From contig VWND01000003.1 of the NCBI GenBank assembly GCA_009599575.1, positions 248,001 through 312,000 on the forward strand: 64,000 nt of DNA, read 5' to 3'. Source of the DNA: Blumeriella jaapii. Its lineage: Eukaryota; Ascomycota; Leotiomycetes; Helotiales; Drepanopezizaceae. Shown piece by piece: positions 13,780 through 27,937 of this stretch (within the stretch, counting starts at the first letter, position 1; every line of letters begins with the position of its first letter). Under the pieces are notes generated by a model. It did no database searches, was not told where the DNA came from, and saw nothing but the letters and a program-made list of their open reading frames with translations. A program made the translations under genes and the position numbers.

Positions 13780-14115
13780 GTATACGTTTTGAAAATCGTT
13801 TGAAAAAAAGTTTTCGTTTTTACTATTATTATTAAAAAGCGAATTTTCGGCCGGTTCGACCTCGTTTACATTTATTAGCCTAAAAAAGCTTTTGAATAAA
13901 ACCGAAGATCGGCTCGTAAAAATCGTGTAAATTAACTTTTTTAAACTTTCTGATATAAAATAAAAAACGAGCGTTATCGTTGATCCGATCGAAAAAAAAA
14001 AACGCTAAAAAAAGCGTTTTGGCGTAGAAAAGAAAAAAAAATAGCAGAAGGCTGAAAAAAAGCTTATAAAGCATTTGGACGATTTTCGTACGTACGATTT
14101 GACTTGTAATACGCT
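13780..14115 (-). mobile_element. Copy C of the A/B gypsy family, segment 1 (gag part)
   Basis: Aligns by eye with 11499-11833 of element A and 34098-34430 of element B. It is interrupted after TSD ACGCT (14111-14115) by element III and continues at 20104. The pol part of copy C is absent from the window, presumably left of relic D. Confidence 0.8.
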
Positions 14116-14289
14116 TGTGAAGGGATGAAACGTCAGTTCGTTGGTCACGTGGTCCGAAGGTCACGTTGTTATCACGTGATATCGGAGCTCGCACATATTG
14201 TATTTTAAACTTCACGACATTTTTAAACTTAAAACTTCGTAGTTAATACAATTCATCTACGAACCTTCTGCTCGTTCATACCCCTGACA
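14116..14289 (+). repeat. 5' LTR of element III
   Basis: 174 bp, starting TGTGAAGG and ending CCCCTGACA. It is less mutated than the 3' copy and holds several CACGTG/CACGTGAT-type words. Confidence 0.9.
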
Positions 14290-16779
14290 TATTAACTACC
14301 AAACCCTTTTTGACACTTCTATTTCAATCCTTAAGCTAAAAAGGTCTGCCAACTTTGTTTTGCCCTTACGCATACGAAAAGTCAACAAACCTTATCGCGA
14401 CAATAACTTTTACGACCTTTTAAAAACCCTTACGATACGAAACTACGAAACGATAACTTTTTTTAACACAAAACCTATATTTAAAAAACTCCGTTTTGTT
14501 TTTGCTTATATTCCGGAATAAAATACATTTTACGCTTTTTTTTTAACGAATTATATCGAACCATTCCAAATTATCGAAACCCTTTAATTGCTTTATTTTA
14601 GGATATTTTAAATACCCCGACCAAATCGTCGCCGCTCTGATCGCTAATACAAAAGCCTATTTTTAAAAAATTTTCGATATTTTCGCTTACGCGGTAAAGC
14701 AGAACGATATAATAATATTATTTAAAGCTAAATTAAATAATTTCGTTTAAAAGCTAAATATTCAAACGGTATAATACTAAAAAGAAAAAGTCTTTTAAAA
14801 AAAAATAATTTAAAACCGCGAAGCCGAGCTTGCCAATTTCCGAAAACAAGCTTTTATTAATTAAAATACACCGAACATTTTAAACGCAAAAAAAAAAACA
14901 TTTGCTTTTCCCGACTCCGATAAATTTATAAATTCGGATAACACCGGCAATATTACGAAGTATTTTACCACTTTTTTTTAAAATATAATTTTAAAGCTTC
15001 GTTTTAATCAAAACTAGTATACGACCGAACAAAATCGCATAAATTACTTTTTTTTCCGCCTTTCCGATATAATTAAAAACGTTTTACAAAAAGATTTACG
15101 TACGAACGGCACTTTTTTCTATTTGACTATTGCAAAAATAATTCAAATTTTTTAATAATCGTTCGGTATTTTTAATTAATAAACAAATATATTTAACAAA
15201 ATTCTGTTTTTTAAGCAAAACAATTAATTCTTATTTATTTTTCTTTTTATTTAGCTGGAAATTAAAAGTTATATTAAATTTAATAACAAAGCCGCTATCG
15301 TTATTCTGCGCGAAATTTTTTATTTTAATATAATTATTCGTTTGTCGTATACTAATCTTTCCGATTTAAAAACCGATCTTATTAGTTTTTACGCTTAAAT
15401 ACGCGAAACCGATACCGTTCTTCGATAATTAAATCCCAATTATTACAAAACCGAAGGCCGCAATACGGAAATTATTTTTCCCGCTTTCATATTCAAAACT
15501 GCTATTACGATTACTATTTAAAACGACTTTATAAACCTTAGCGCTATCTAAACCAAAGCAATTATATAAACCGCAGCTGATATAATAAAAAACAAACGCC
15601 TAATCGGTAACGCCGAAAAACTAGCTCGCCGAACCTATCTTTTCGCTAATAATTTCTGCTTATAATATGCCAACGATAAACACCGAGTTATTAACTGCCC
15701 CGATTCTTTTTAAATTAAAAAAGCTAAAGCCGAAGCAAAAAAGTCGGAAAACTGACTATTTTTAATAATTGTTATTATTAAAAACTTTTAAAAAATAAAT
15801 TAAAATTATCTGCTTTAAATAGCGTTCCGGAATTATATTTAATATTGTTTTATATTATAACTGCTAATAATATATATATTAAAACTTATTTTTTAAACGA
15901 CTTCGAAGCTACCGATAATTTTATTAACTATATTTTCGTATAATACTACGAATTAACCTTTGTTTTATTTATTAATCTACGTAAACTTACCGTAATTAAC
16001 GAACGTTTTTTTATTTACGGCGACGTTATTTATTAAGTTTCTTTTCAAATTAATATCGCCCGCCATACCGAACGAATTACAGCTTTTATTACAATACTAG
16101 AAAAATACGATTTTATTCTAGGCAAACCTTGGCTTAAAATACACAACTCCTATATTAATTAAATTATAAATATTTTTTGCTTTAATTCAGACTTTTGCCG
16201 TTCGAACTGCCTATCCCAGAACTTTTATTAATTGGCTATTTCAGGTTTAGTTTAAAAACGCCACTTTTATAAATCAATCGTTCAATCAGCCCCTTTCGCC
16301 GTACAAAAGCTGCTGTTTTCAATACTTTATTTTTCCAGCCCGAAATCGAAGTATTTTCAGCCTTATTATACGAAATCGACCAACGTTTACAAAAACTCGG
16401 CGCTATAATTAAAAACGATTTTAATTTTGCATTATCAGAAATAAATCAGTTACGACAAAAACTTTTTTAAGCTAAACGATAATACCTATTAGCTGAATTT
16501 TATTTCGCTGAAGCCTTTTTAAAAAACATTCGTTTGGCTTTTCAAACCAAACTATCAATCGATTCCCGAATAAAACTCTTTTAATACTACTATTATCATT
16601 TGGCCGCTTTCGACTTTATTAAAGCTAATAAACTTGCGCTTTATAAAAAAAGCGTTAATTATACGATAAAACTCCGTTCTAGCGTAGTACTTCTATACGG
16701 TCTTTTGTATAATATATTAATTAACGAATTTTAAGTTTTACGTAAGTTTCTGAAAAAAAATCTCGAAAAAAATTAAATT

Positions 16780-17350
16780 CGAGCTAGCTTCTTTTTCGTC
16801 GCCTTTTCAATTTTATTTGCAAAAAAACCAAAAAGCGGATTACGTTTTTGCGTCGATTATAAAACTCTTAACGCTATAATAATTAAAAACCGGTATCTTC
16901 TGCTATTAATTCAAAAAACATTTTCTCGATTAAATAAAGCGAAATTTTATACCAAACTTAACGTTTTTGCCGCTTTTAATAAAATTCGAATAAAAAAAAG
17001 CCATAAATAATTTATTGCGTTTAATACGAAATACGATTTATTCGAATCGTTAGTTATACTTTTCGGTTTATACAACGCTTCTGCCACTTTTCAATCCCGC
17101 ATAAACGATATTCTACGATTTTATTTAAATATTTTTTGCACAGCTTATATAAACGATATTTTAATTTATTTAAACGACTTTTAAAAACACAAAAAACATA
17201 TCAATTTCGTTTTTCAAGCTTTTTCCGACGCTGGCCTGCAATTAAATATAAAAAAATGCGAATTTAAAATTTAAAAAATCGTTTATTTAAAAATAATTAT
17301 TTTTATTACTAAAATCAAAATAAATCCTAAAAAATTAAAAGCTATTACTA
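16780..17350 (+). pseudogene. Ty3/gypsy reverse transcriptase relic (element III)
   Basis: The plus frame reads [66 protein letters not shown] and [13 protein letters not shown]. The last is the RT active site with YxDD changed to YIND by G-to-A mutation. Stops occur at positions expected to be Trp or Gln. Confidence 0.85.
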
Positions 17351-18224
17351 GCTAAAACTTTTTATCCAACGTCAAAAACGTATAAGCGTTTTTAAGTTTT
17401 GCAAATTTCTACCGACGTTTTATCAAAGGTTTTTTTCGCATCGTCATCCCTTTAATAAACCTAACGAAAAAAAATATTAAATAAAATTTTAATAATAATT
17501 ATATTAAGGCCTTCGAATTCCTTAAATCAGCTTTTATTACTACATTTATATTATTTTATTTTAATTTTAATAAAAAAAAATTTCGTTTAAAACCGACGCT
17601 TTTAATTACGTTTCTTCAGAAATTCTTTTTTAAAAAAACGATACAAAAATACTTTATTCAGTCGCTTTTATATCGAAAAAAGTTCGATTCAGCCGAATGC
17701 AATTACGAAATTTATAATAAAAAACTTTTCGCTATTATACGTTGCTTCGAAAATTAACGAGCCGAATTACAAAAAGCTGCCTATTTAATTCGAATACTTA
17801 TAAACCACCGAAATTTAAAATATTTTATAACGATTAAACAATTTAATAAGCGTTAAGTACGCTAAAGCGAATTTTTAGCTGGTTTTAATTTTGTAATTAT
17901 ATTCAGATCTGAAAAACAAAATGGCAAACCTGATTTTTTAACCCGACGTTTTCAAAACTTTTCCTAAAACTTTTTAAACGAGAAAATTCAATTCCAAAAT
18001 CAAGCTCTTTTAAAAAGCATTATTTAATTAAAGTTTTAAACGCTTTTCCAATTCTGCTTAAATAAATATCCGAAGCAAACGACGAAAAGCTTTTACGATT
18101 ATTAAACAAATACTATCCTACTAATAAATTATAAATTGCTATTAAAAAAAAAATATTTAAACCAAAAAGTATTTCGAAATTAAAAAACTTACAATTCTCC
18201 GAATATTTTATACGCAATAACAAA

Positions 18225-18461
18225 TTGTATTTTCGAAACCGATTATACGTTTCAAACATACCGAATTTAAATATTTTTATTCGCATTTGGCTTTTGCAAA
18301 TAGCCTATAATTTAATAAAAACAAACCATCCCGGAAAAAACAAATTATACGAAATTATCAGCAGAAATTACTATTGGCCATTAATTTCTGAAAATTGCAA
18401 AAAATTTATACGCAATTGCAACAGCTGTTTTCGTAATACAAGCATTAATCAACGCTACTAA
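18225..18461 (+). pseudogene. Integrase H2C2 zinc-binding domain relic (element III)
   Basis: A 78-codon open stretch with HPGKNKLYEIISRNYYWPLI followed by CKKFIRNCNSC. This gives the His and Cys pairs of the integrase H2C2 domain, including the GHPGxxKTxxLLxRxYYWP core. The catalytic core downstream is broken by stops. Confidence 0.85.
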
Positions 18462-19437
18462 AAACTTTTCAAACCTTTGCCTATTTTTTTACGCCGTTAA
18501 AACTATATATCAATCGATTTTATAAGCTTTTTCCTCGTAAAAAAGCACAAAAATCGAAACAATCTAATTATAATAATAATATATCGCTTTACCAAAAAAC
18601 GATATTATACAGCTTGCCATTTAGTTATAAAAGCGTCAGATCTAGCCAAGCTGTTTTATAAAAATATCTGGCGCTTATATAACCTTCCGAACTTTATAAT
18701 TTCAGACCGAAGCTTTTTATTTATTTCACAATTCTAAAAAACTATAAATCACCGTTTCGGAACCAATATTACGCTATCCACCAGCTTTTATTTCGAAACA
18801 AATAGCTAAACCGAAAACGCAAACGCTTATTTATTTTTTTATTTAAAATAATTTATTAAATACGCCTAAAAAAACTGGGAAAACTGGCTTCTTCTAGCCG
18901 AATTCGCAGCAAATAACGTTATAAACGCTTTTACCGGAGTTTTCCTTTTTTACGCTAACAAAAGCTTTTACTCCCGATTAAACTTTTTTTTACCCAAACC
19001 TATTTTAGCCTCGACTTTTCGCACGTTATAAATAGCAAACGCGAAAAAAAACGATTTTATAAATAAAATAAAAAAAATAAAACTATTATTACGCATAAAT
19101 TTAATTTTAACGCTGGCCGACCAAAAACACTATTCTAACCGACACCGCTAATCAGCATCTGCTTACCGAATAAAAAATAGCGTATTTTTTAATAGGCGTA
19201 ATATTATTTTTATTAAACCAATCAAAAAGCTCGATAATAAATTTTACGGTCCTTACAAAATCGCCGAAATTTTAAGCTTTTACAATTATAAATTAAAACT
19301 ACTTTTCGAACAAAAACTATTATATTTCGTTTTTTATATTAATTTGTTCAAACCTGTTTACAACAACTTTTTTTCAAAGCAAAAAAACCTTTTTTCACCA
19401 CCTGTTTTTATCGACGCCGACGGCAGCTTGCTATAAG

Positions 19438-19600
19438 CTATAAACGCTATTTTCGATTCTAAACGAAACCTTAACTTTTTTTATTTTATATAATAGCGCG
19501 GCTATAACGCCGAAAACTAATTTTAAAAATTATTAAAAAACGTTATCAACGCATATAATTCTATAGCTAAATTCGCTATACGTTTTTTTTAAAAACTTTA
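19438..19600 (+). pseudogene. Chromodomain relic at the end of element III pol
   Basis: The plus frame reads ILDSKRN, then WRGYNAEN and NVINAYNSIAKF. This is the chromodomain pattern with its WxGY and WEP segments (WEP now stops). The preceding integrase tail reads KFYGPYKIAEIL and YINLFKPV. Known chromodomains on such elements direct integration to heterochromatin, which fits the setting. Confidence 0.7.
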
Positions 19601-19929
19601 TCCGACCAAAGCAAAATTGGCTAAAACCAAAATTGCTAACAAAAAACGTATCAAATCGACGAATAACGAAAACGAACTTTTATTATTAAAAAAGGCTTTT
19701 ACAACCGTTATCAAACACAAAAAAACTATTATCAATTTTTTTTCTATTACAAAAAAACCAATTGTTCTGCTTCCGAAACTAAAAAAACCTGCTTTTTTTA
19801 CCATTTTTTTTATTATTCCAATTAAACTCCGCATTCGTTTACAAAAACGCTTCGCGGACGAAGCTCGATTTATAAAAATAAATTCCGACGACGAAGAAAT
19901 TAAATGAAAAAATGGAAAGAAGAATCATA

Positions 19930-20103
19930 TATAAAAAAATAAAACGTCAGTTCGTTGATTACGTGGTCCGAAAATCACGTTATTATCACGTGATATCGGA
20001 GCCCGCACATATTGTATTTTAGATTTCACGACACTTCTAAACTTAAAACCTCGTAGTTAATACAATTCATCCACGAACCTTCTGTTCGTTCACACCCCTG
20101 ACA
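19930..20103 (+). repeat. 3' LTR of element III
   Basis: 174 bp, the partner of 14116-14289. The first bases are RIP-mutated (TATAAAAAAATA for TGTGAAGGGATG). Confidence 0.9.
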
Positions 20104-21253
20104 ACGCTTTAGTAAAAACCTACCATTTTAATAAATAATAGATTTGATTAAAAAGCGATTCGCGTATAAAATTCGTTCGGCCAATTAATTTTGTTTTTTT
20201 TAACGAACGGCGGTAAGCTAATTTTTAAAAATCGTTGTACGCGTTTATTTCAAATGCAGTTTTTTTCGTAAACGTTTTAGTATTTTATCGCGGAGAGCGT
20301 TCCGAAGCTATTTGTCAGTTCGTATTTAAACGTTCGCTGCGAAAATAAAAAATCGCAAATAAAATCGCTAAAAATCGTCGTGCGTATTTATTATAAGTAT
20401 TTTAAGTTCGTTTTCGGCTTTTTAAACGTTTAAAAAATCGGCCAGAAAATCGGCGATTTTTTTTATTAATTTTTCGGAAAATATAAAATCGAAACGGTTT
20501 AAAATACGCGGGGTCAGAAATTTTTTTGCTACGCTTTCGGTTTGATCGAATATATAATTTTTGCGAAATCGATCGTTAGCGAAATAGTCGTAGTAAAATT
20601 CGAAATTGTCGAAAACTTTAATTTTTCAATAGCGTGTTTTATAATTTTTATTATTATTTAATTTAAATTTAAAATTCGAAACGCGCTTTATACGAGCTAG
20701 TCGAAAATTAGCAGATAAATGGAAATTATAGCGTTTAAAAAGCGCGCTAAAATTTTGGCCGTCGGAAAAAAATTTAAAAAAAATTCGCGAAAAGCGTGGA
20801 GGTTGGTCTGCAGCGTTTATTAATTAAAATAAAACGTTGCGAAAAAAAAAAACAGCAGATTCGCGATTAGCAAAAGCACGTTCGATAAATTTTATCAAAC
20901 GCTTTAATTAAAAGGTCTGTCGCAATCGTATAATTTCCAGAAATTATCGTTTACGCTTTTGCGCTTTTTTCAGTTGATTTTGCAAAAGTTTTAACTAAAC
21001 GCTTTCAGCGCTAGGCTGCAAAAAAAAAATGGCAAGCGAAATAATTAACGCTTTGCTTTTTCTTTTGTTTTTTTTTCCTCGGGGGAAAAACTGTTTTTCA
21101 AAAGAAAAAGCTTTTAAAAAAAGCTGCTTTTTCGCCGATTGAAAAAAAGATTAAAATATAATAGCTGAAGCTAAAAAGTTTTGCTAAAAGAAAAATCGTT
21201 AAACAAAAGCTATTTTTCGCGAAATGCGGAAATAAGCTTTTTTACGACCGGTC
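20104..21253 (-). mobile_element. Copy C, segment 2 (gag and leader part)
   Basis: Continues copy C after element III. It aligns with 11834-12983 of element A and ends at the CGGTC target site of element II (21249-21253). It contains the gag relic and the untranslated leader. Confidence 0.85.
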
Positions 21254-21665
21254 TGTCAGGAACCAATATCACGTGTATAAGTCAGGTGATCCGCAAAACC
21301 CTCTGCCTCCTACCAACCCTCGAATAATACTTTTTGCGGATAGGCCGTAAGGGCCGGATAATGCTGTGGAAGCTGGAAATAACATTTAAATAAAACATTT
21401 TATAGGAGTAATTGCTAAAAAACCAGTTATTAAAATTATATTAAAAAAAATAAAAAAAGGTCGGAATAAAAGCTGGAAAAGCATACTAAATAAAATTCGC
21501 CTAAAGTTTTAAAAAATACTTTTCTCGAAGGCTCCATCCTTTTTTTTGTATTTATACACGCTTTTTACTAAAAGTATAAAAGGTAAAAATCAATTTGATT
21601 ATTAATTTAATTTTATTTAAGCTTTATTATTAAAACTAATATTTCTCTGCTTTTTAATTTTTACA
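21254..21665 (+). repeat. 5' LTR of element II
   Basis: 412 bp. The first roughly 130 bp are nearly free of RIP; the rest is heavily mutated. A TATA-like ttgtatttatacacg lies near 21548-21562. Confidence 0.9.
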
Positions 21666-22756
21666 TTTTGATTTTTTTATTTACCGAAACGGCAGTTCGA
21701 TATTATTAAAATAATTTTTTATTACGCTATTATATTTACATCGTTATTATCGATATTATAGCTTTTCGCATTCGCAGCGAACAAGCATTTCCAGCTATTC
21801 AAAAAAACCCAGCATTTTCGGCTGCTTAGAAAAACTTCGTATTATCGTTTTTTTTAACGTTACCAACTTTATTAAAAATCGAAAATATTTTATTATCAAA
21901 GCGCGACGACTTTCCAATTTTTTTTATCGAAGAAATTATTAAAAAAGGCCACGCTTAAAGCGATTCGAAAGGATTTTTTATCGAAATTTTAATTTATTTA
22001 ATTAATAAACGAATCCGCGCCGAATAAAAAAAAAACGATAAACGTAAAAAAATAAAAAAAATACGAATTAAAATAAAACAGAAAAAAACTAAAAAAAGAA
22101 TTTACGAAATAATTAAAAAACTCGAAAAAACCAAAAAACGCCGAAACGAATTCCGAAAAAAAATTAAATAATTTTAATAAAAACTTAACGCTTTCGAAAA
22201 TATCGAAAAAAAGATTTCTATATTTTTTAATATCGCCCTAATTGAAAAAAAACAGAAAATAATTTAAGCCGGCGATTATTATAAAATATTTTCGAAATAT
22301 TACGATAATAATACTTATTAAAAACGATTTAGCATTTTTTTTAAATATATTATATCTTTTGTAAAAAACACAGCGAATTCGAGCCGAAAAGCATTAAAAA
22401 TAAAAAACTTTTTAATATATCGAAAAAAAAATATTAAAAAAGCTTATTTTTTTATTCGGCGTGCAAAGCGAAGCTTTCGCTAAAATAAAAAAATAATATT
22501 TTATACCGATTAAAAGAAAATTAACGCTTGTGTTTTAGCTTTCGACGATAAAATAAAAAAAAGGTAAACCGGATACGAACGATATTTTACGAATATTCGA
22601 ATTATATAAAACGATTTTAAAAAATAAATATTAAATTTTTTAATAAATACGGAAAATCGAAAAATCGCGGCTTCGAATTTATACGATAAAACGAAGCAAA
22701 AAAAGCATAAATCAATTAACGATTTCGTTGCTTATTTAAATAATTTCGAATAATAA

Positions 22757-23011
22757 TTGCAAATAATAAACGATGCGACTAGAAAAAAAATGCTTTTCGC
22801 AAAACTCCGATTTATTTTTCGAAAAGAAATTATTAAACGAAGTAATATTACAGCTATAAACTCGTACGAAAAATTAATATTAATCGCTCGTCGTATCGAA
22901 AATGCTAATAAAATTATTAACGACGAAACGAAAAATAATAAACGACGAAAACGAACGCAAAAAAAAAAAAAAAAAAAAAACTTATATTTACAATTAAAGC
23001 TTAAAAGCTAA
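22757..23011 (+). pseudogene. gag C-terminal relic (element II)
   Basis: An 84-codon open stretch rich in Lys, Arg and Ile (for example YEKLILIARRIENANKI), ending in a poly-Lys run from an A-rich tract at about 22958-22980. Position after the 5' LTR and before RT suggests gag. No zinc knuckle can be read reliably. Confidence 0.5.
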
Positions 23012-24019
23012 AACAGATATATATCGTTTTCGATTCGAAAATACGTTATAAAAAAAAACGAAAGCGAAAAAACGATAATTTTAATAAAATTCTTTAAAAT
23101 TTTAAAATTCTTAACGATTTTTTTTACTTTTCGAAATACAATCGCTGCTAAAAAAAAAAGCATCGCATAATCAATTGTTTAAAAATCGAATATTATAAAT
23201 GCAATAAAAAAAACATATAGTTTCAAATTGTTCCGAAGCTAACAAATTTAAAAATTCGGGAAAAGCTTTCGCTCGATTTTAATTTCGTCGCTGCTAATAA
23301 AATCGAGCGAAAAAAAAAAGTAAAAAATAATAATTTCAGTCGAAATTAAAAAAACTAAAAGCGAAATTCGTACGAAACGAGCTTTTATCGACTGCGGCGC
23401 GAAGAAAAACTGCGTAATTTAAAAGTTATTAATTAAATATAAATAAAAATCAATTTAAAAACGTATTAATTTATCTACGATTAAAAAAAAAAAAAAATTA
23501 TTTACGACACGCATACGCAATTTATTCGCGTTATTAATAATTATAAAACAATTAAAGAAATACAAAACGATTTCGTGGCTTGCGATATAAATATTTCAAA
23601 GGTTTTATTTATTTTAAGGTTTTTTTGATTACGAAATATCGATTCCGTTATAAGCTTTCGAGCTAAATCGTGGCGATATTTAGTCGAACGTTTATAATTT
23701 AATTTCGTTATAATTAAACGTTTTAAAAAAGAATTTAAAAAAAAATAAGCGTTTTGTATCGTTTTAAAAAAAGCTATTAAAAAACAGTATTAATTACTTT
23801 TTAAATACGACGATTACGCCGACGTGTTTAGCGATACCGCCGCGGTTATTTTAGCTTTTTATTATTTTATAAAATATCGAATAAATTTCGCGGAAAAAAA
23901 AAACTTTTTTTGAAAACCAATTTATTTTTTATCGAAATTTAAATTTACCGAATTACGCGAATATTTCGATTCGAACTTAAAAAAAGGCTGAATAAAAAGA
24001 TCGACTAGCTTTGCCGGCG

Positions 24020-24560
24020 CATCGGTAATATTTATACCGAAAAAAAACGGAAGTTTACGATTATGCGTCGATTATAAAAGTTTAAACGCAGTTACGATTA
24101 AAAATCGAATTTTTTTATTTTTTATAAGCGAAATTTTAAATCGTTTAAAAAAAGCTAAAATATTTATTAAATTAAATCTTATTTAGGCGTACCATCGCTT
24201 TCGAATAAAAAAAGAAAATAAATGGAAAACTGCGTTTCGCATTCGTTACGAACATTTCGAATACTGCGTATTACCTTTCGGCTTTTTAAACGCATCAGCA
24301 ACCTTCCAAGCGTATATAAATTAAGCTTTAATCGATTTAATAAATATTACGTATATAATTTACTTCGACGATATTTTAATATTTTCCGAAAACCCCGACG
24401 ATTATATAAACGCGATAAAAAAAGTTTTCGAAAAACTTCGTATTAATAAATTTTACGAAAATCTGAAAAAATATGTTTTCGATATAAATACGGTTGAGTT
24501 TCTAGGCTTCGTCGTTATTTCTACGAAAATTAAAATAAACCCAAAAAAAAAAAATAATAT
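24020..24560 (+). pseudogene. Ty3/gypsy reverse transcriptase relic (element II)
   Basis: The plus frame reads [68 protein letters not shown] and then IYFDDILIFSENPDDYINAI. The YFDD active site is intact, followed by FLGFVVISTKIKINPKK. Few stops interrupt this part, making it the best preserved palm domain in the block, but the whole pol is not open. Confidence 0.9.
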
Positions 24561-25724
24561 TCGAAAATAGCTTTTTTTTACTACGTGGCGAGATATTTAA
24601 ATGTTTTTAGGTTTTACCAACTTTTACAAACGTTTTATCAAAAACTACGCTAAGCTTTGCCGATTTATTACAAATTTTTTAAAAAAAATACAACGAAAAA
24701 AAATATCGGGCCTTTTTCGTTTTTTATTCGAAGCGAAGCTCGTTTTTTTACTTTTAAAAAAAAAGTTTTGCTAAGCACCGATTTTACGTTATTTCGATTT
24801 TCGATTAAAAATTCAAATCGAAATAAACGCTTCGAAATTCGTTATAAACGGAATATTATTTTAATTATTCGGGAAAAATGCGGAGGCACGTTAATATTCC
24901 ATCGTATATTATTCGAAAAAGCTTTTTTTTATAAAATAAAAATACGAAGTTTACGACGCTAAGCTAATAGCTATAATTTACGCTTTCAGATAATAGAATT
25001 AATATTTACATAGCGCTTCCGACGTTATTATTATACGTACAAATTATTATAATTTAAAATACTTTTTTACGAAAAAACGTTTAAACGGACGCTAAGCGAA
25101 ATGGGCCGACGAGCTAGTTAAATACGATTTTACAATCGAATATAAAACAAAAGTTTTTAATCCGGCGGATGATTTTTTTCGTCGGCCAGATTTAAAAAAA
25201 AATTTAAAAAAAAATAACGAATAGCTGCTTACGTTGCATCGTAAGCTGAAATTAATTTATTTAAAAAATTTTAAAATGTTTTTCGCAGTAAAAACACGCT
25301 TAAAATCGAAGCATAAATTATTTCGCGCCGATAAATATTCGAAGCTTTTATTAACGAAATCAAAAAATAAAAAGCAAGCGGAAAAAAGCCAAATAAAAAG
25401 CTTTTTCGCCGGATTGTTTTTTGCTAATATTATTAATTATAAATAATATATATTACGAAGCGTAGCCGCTGTGTTACTATAATTCGAAACGGCTAATAAC
25501 GAGCTAGCAAAACCGATTTATAAAACTATTTTTAAATTACAAAAATCTGATTTTTTTGTATTATAAAAAACGTACGAATCGGCTTCGCAAAGCAATCGAG
25601 CCGAATTCGAAAAATACTGGCGTATAAATTAAAATAAATTATTACGTTATAAAAAACGTACGTATATTTCGAATAAAAACGTTATTAAAAGCGAAATATT
25701 AAAAATTAATTACGACGATTCGAC

Positions 25725-25860
25725 CGCCGGCTATTAAAGCTTTCGGCGAACGCTAAAACTGATCGAAAAAAAGTATTTTTGGCCTGGTTTACGAAGCGAC
25801 GTAAAGCGTTACGTTAATACGTATGGAAAGTGCTAAAAAAGCAAGCTTAAAAAATACCGA
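25725..25860 (+). pseudogene. Integrase H2C2 zinc-binding domain relic (element II)
   Basis: The frame gives FRRTLKLIEKKYFWPGLRSD and VKRYVNTYGKC-KSK, the typical zinc-binding part of gypsy integrases. His and one Cys have been lost to Tyr and stop codons as RIP predicts. Confidence 0.8.
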
Positions 25861-26999
25861 TTTTATAGCGAGTTAGCTCTTTTTTCGATTTTTACGAAAT
25901 TTTAAAAAAAAATAATTATAAATTTTATTACGAATTTATTTTTTAGCAAAAAACGAAATCGTATTTACGATTCGATATTTGTTATAATAAACCGATATAC
26001 GAAGCTGTCGAAATATATACCGATATAAAAAACGATTTCAGCCTCAGATTTAATTAAAATATTTATATAATACGTTTATAAAAATTTTGGCTGTTTTAAA
26101 AAGATTATTACAAATAAAAAATCAGTTTTTATTAGCAAATTCTGATTTTCAGTAATATTTTATTTATAAATACGACGTCGATTAAGTATCGCTTTTTATT
26201 TTTAAACCGATAGCCAAACGAAACGTTAAAATTAAATTTTAAAATTTTATTTTCGTACGTACTGCGATTATCGACAAAACGATTAAATTACGAAACTTGT
26301 TTTAGCCGAGTTTACGTATAACAATTCGATATACGTTTTTACGGGTTTTATTTCCTTTCGCATATTATACGGCTTTTACTTAGAATTTAGCAGTAACGTC
26401 GAAAGCGACGTCGTAAAAAAAAAGGTACCGTTAGCGGAAAAACGAATTAAAATATTGCAAAAAAAAAAAAAAATTTAATAAAAAGCTAAAAAAAGCCAAC
26501 GCGAATTACAAAAGGTTTTACGACGTTAAATACAAAAAAATTAAATTTTAAATAAGCGACAAAATATTATTATCGATTAAAAATCTTCGATAGCTGCGAC
26601 TTTTTCGAAAGCTTTTAAATAAATATTTAAAACTTTTTAAAATTAAACGAGTTATATACGAGTACGGCCAAGCTTATTAATTCGAGCTTTTTTTTTAATA
26701 TCGTATTTACGATATTTTTTACGTTTTTCTATTAGAATCTTGGCAAAATCGGAACGATATCGAGCCGAAAAATAATATAATAAAATTTCAAAAACCCGAA
26801 AAATACGAAGTCAAATTAATACAAATTTACAAAAATACAAAAAAAAGCCGATATTATTTAATACGATAAAAAAGCTATTTACTAAGCGAAAATTCGTAAA
26901 AGCCAGAAAATTATTTTACGAACGTAAAAAAAGTTGTAAAAAAATATTTAAAAAATACGATAAATAATAGCAACGGAGCAGTAACGAATACGCGCCGTA

Positions 27000-27901
27000 A
27001 AAGCAAGAAAAAAAAAATAAAAACATTTAGAAAATCTCAGAATTATCGTTAAGCTAATTTATTTTTATCGTTATTTTTTTTTTTTTTTTTTCGCTATTTT
27101 TTTCAGATTTAAAAACAGCGGTAAGCTAAAAAGAATTAGTATTAAACGAATTCGCAAAATATTCGATTTATTTCAGTTAAAGCTTTTACGATAGCCGTAA
27201 TCGAATTTTAAATTGCAATTACGATATTTTCGTAAAAATTCAAAATTTAATTCAATTAATTAAAATAAATCCGAGCGACGTTTTCGAAACGTCGGAAAAT
27301 ACGTTTTATATTAGCGTCGTTAAAAAAAGGGGCCGGCGCAGCCAAAGCTTTTAAAACAGCAGCAGCCGCTAAACCGGCAGAAACGGGCGCAGCAGCAGCG
27401 GCGGCAGCCCGAGCCGCGGCGCGATTCGTACGATTTTCGATTATTATAAAAGCCGAAGCGTTATTTTTTTTTAAACGATTTATATAAGCGTCGTAAATAA
27501 TAAAATCGATAAAAGTTTTAGCAAAAGCTTTGGCTTCGGCAGCAAAAAAAAAAAAAAAAACGGCAGCAATTATAATAATATCGAAACGATTTATAAAATC
27601 GTTAAAGCTCGCGAAAAATGTTTGCGCTTCGGTAGCGCGTACGATAAAAACCTGTAGCTAATTAAAAGCGAATTCGAATAAAAATTTAAAAAATTCATAA
27701 AAAAGTATTAAATATACGAAGCTTTGCAGCGGTTGCATTTTACGCTAAAAAGCTCGAAAACGCAAAAAAGCAAAAAAACCGCTGTAATGCTTTCGCGTAA
27801 AATCAGGCGGACGCACCGAAAACAAATAAAAGTCAAGGGCATTTTGAAAGTTCGCGGCGAACGCGGCGCGAGAAACAGTTAATTAAAATAAAAAAAAACT
27901 G

Positions 27902-27937
<36 letters not shown>

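Larger units (their letters stand above)
14116..20103 (+). mobile_element. Ty3/gypsy chromovirus III, RIP-degraded, inserted in copy C
   Basis: A complete element 5,988 bp long with two 174-bp LTRs (14116-14289 and 19930-20103) and TSD ACGCT on both sides (14111-14115, 20104-20108). The left LTR starts TGTGAAGGGATG and both end CCCCTGACA. On the plus strand the order is gag (about 14,300-15,900), protease region, RT (16,780-17,350), RNase H, integrase zinc finger (18225-18461), integrase tail and a chromodomain (about 19,438-19,600). Gag-Pol order with a C-terminal chromodomain marks a chromovirus. All frames carry stops. Confidence 0.92.

Noticed and set aside
19598..19907. Opposed 78- and 96-codon frames at the end of element III
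   Set aside because: The plus frame is the low-complexity tail after the chromodomain; the minus frame is its shadow.
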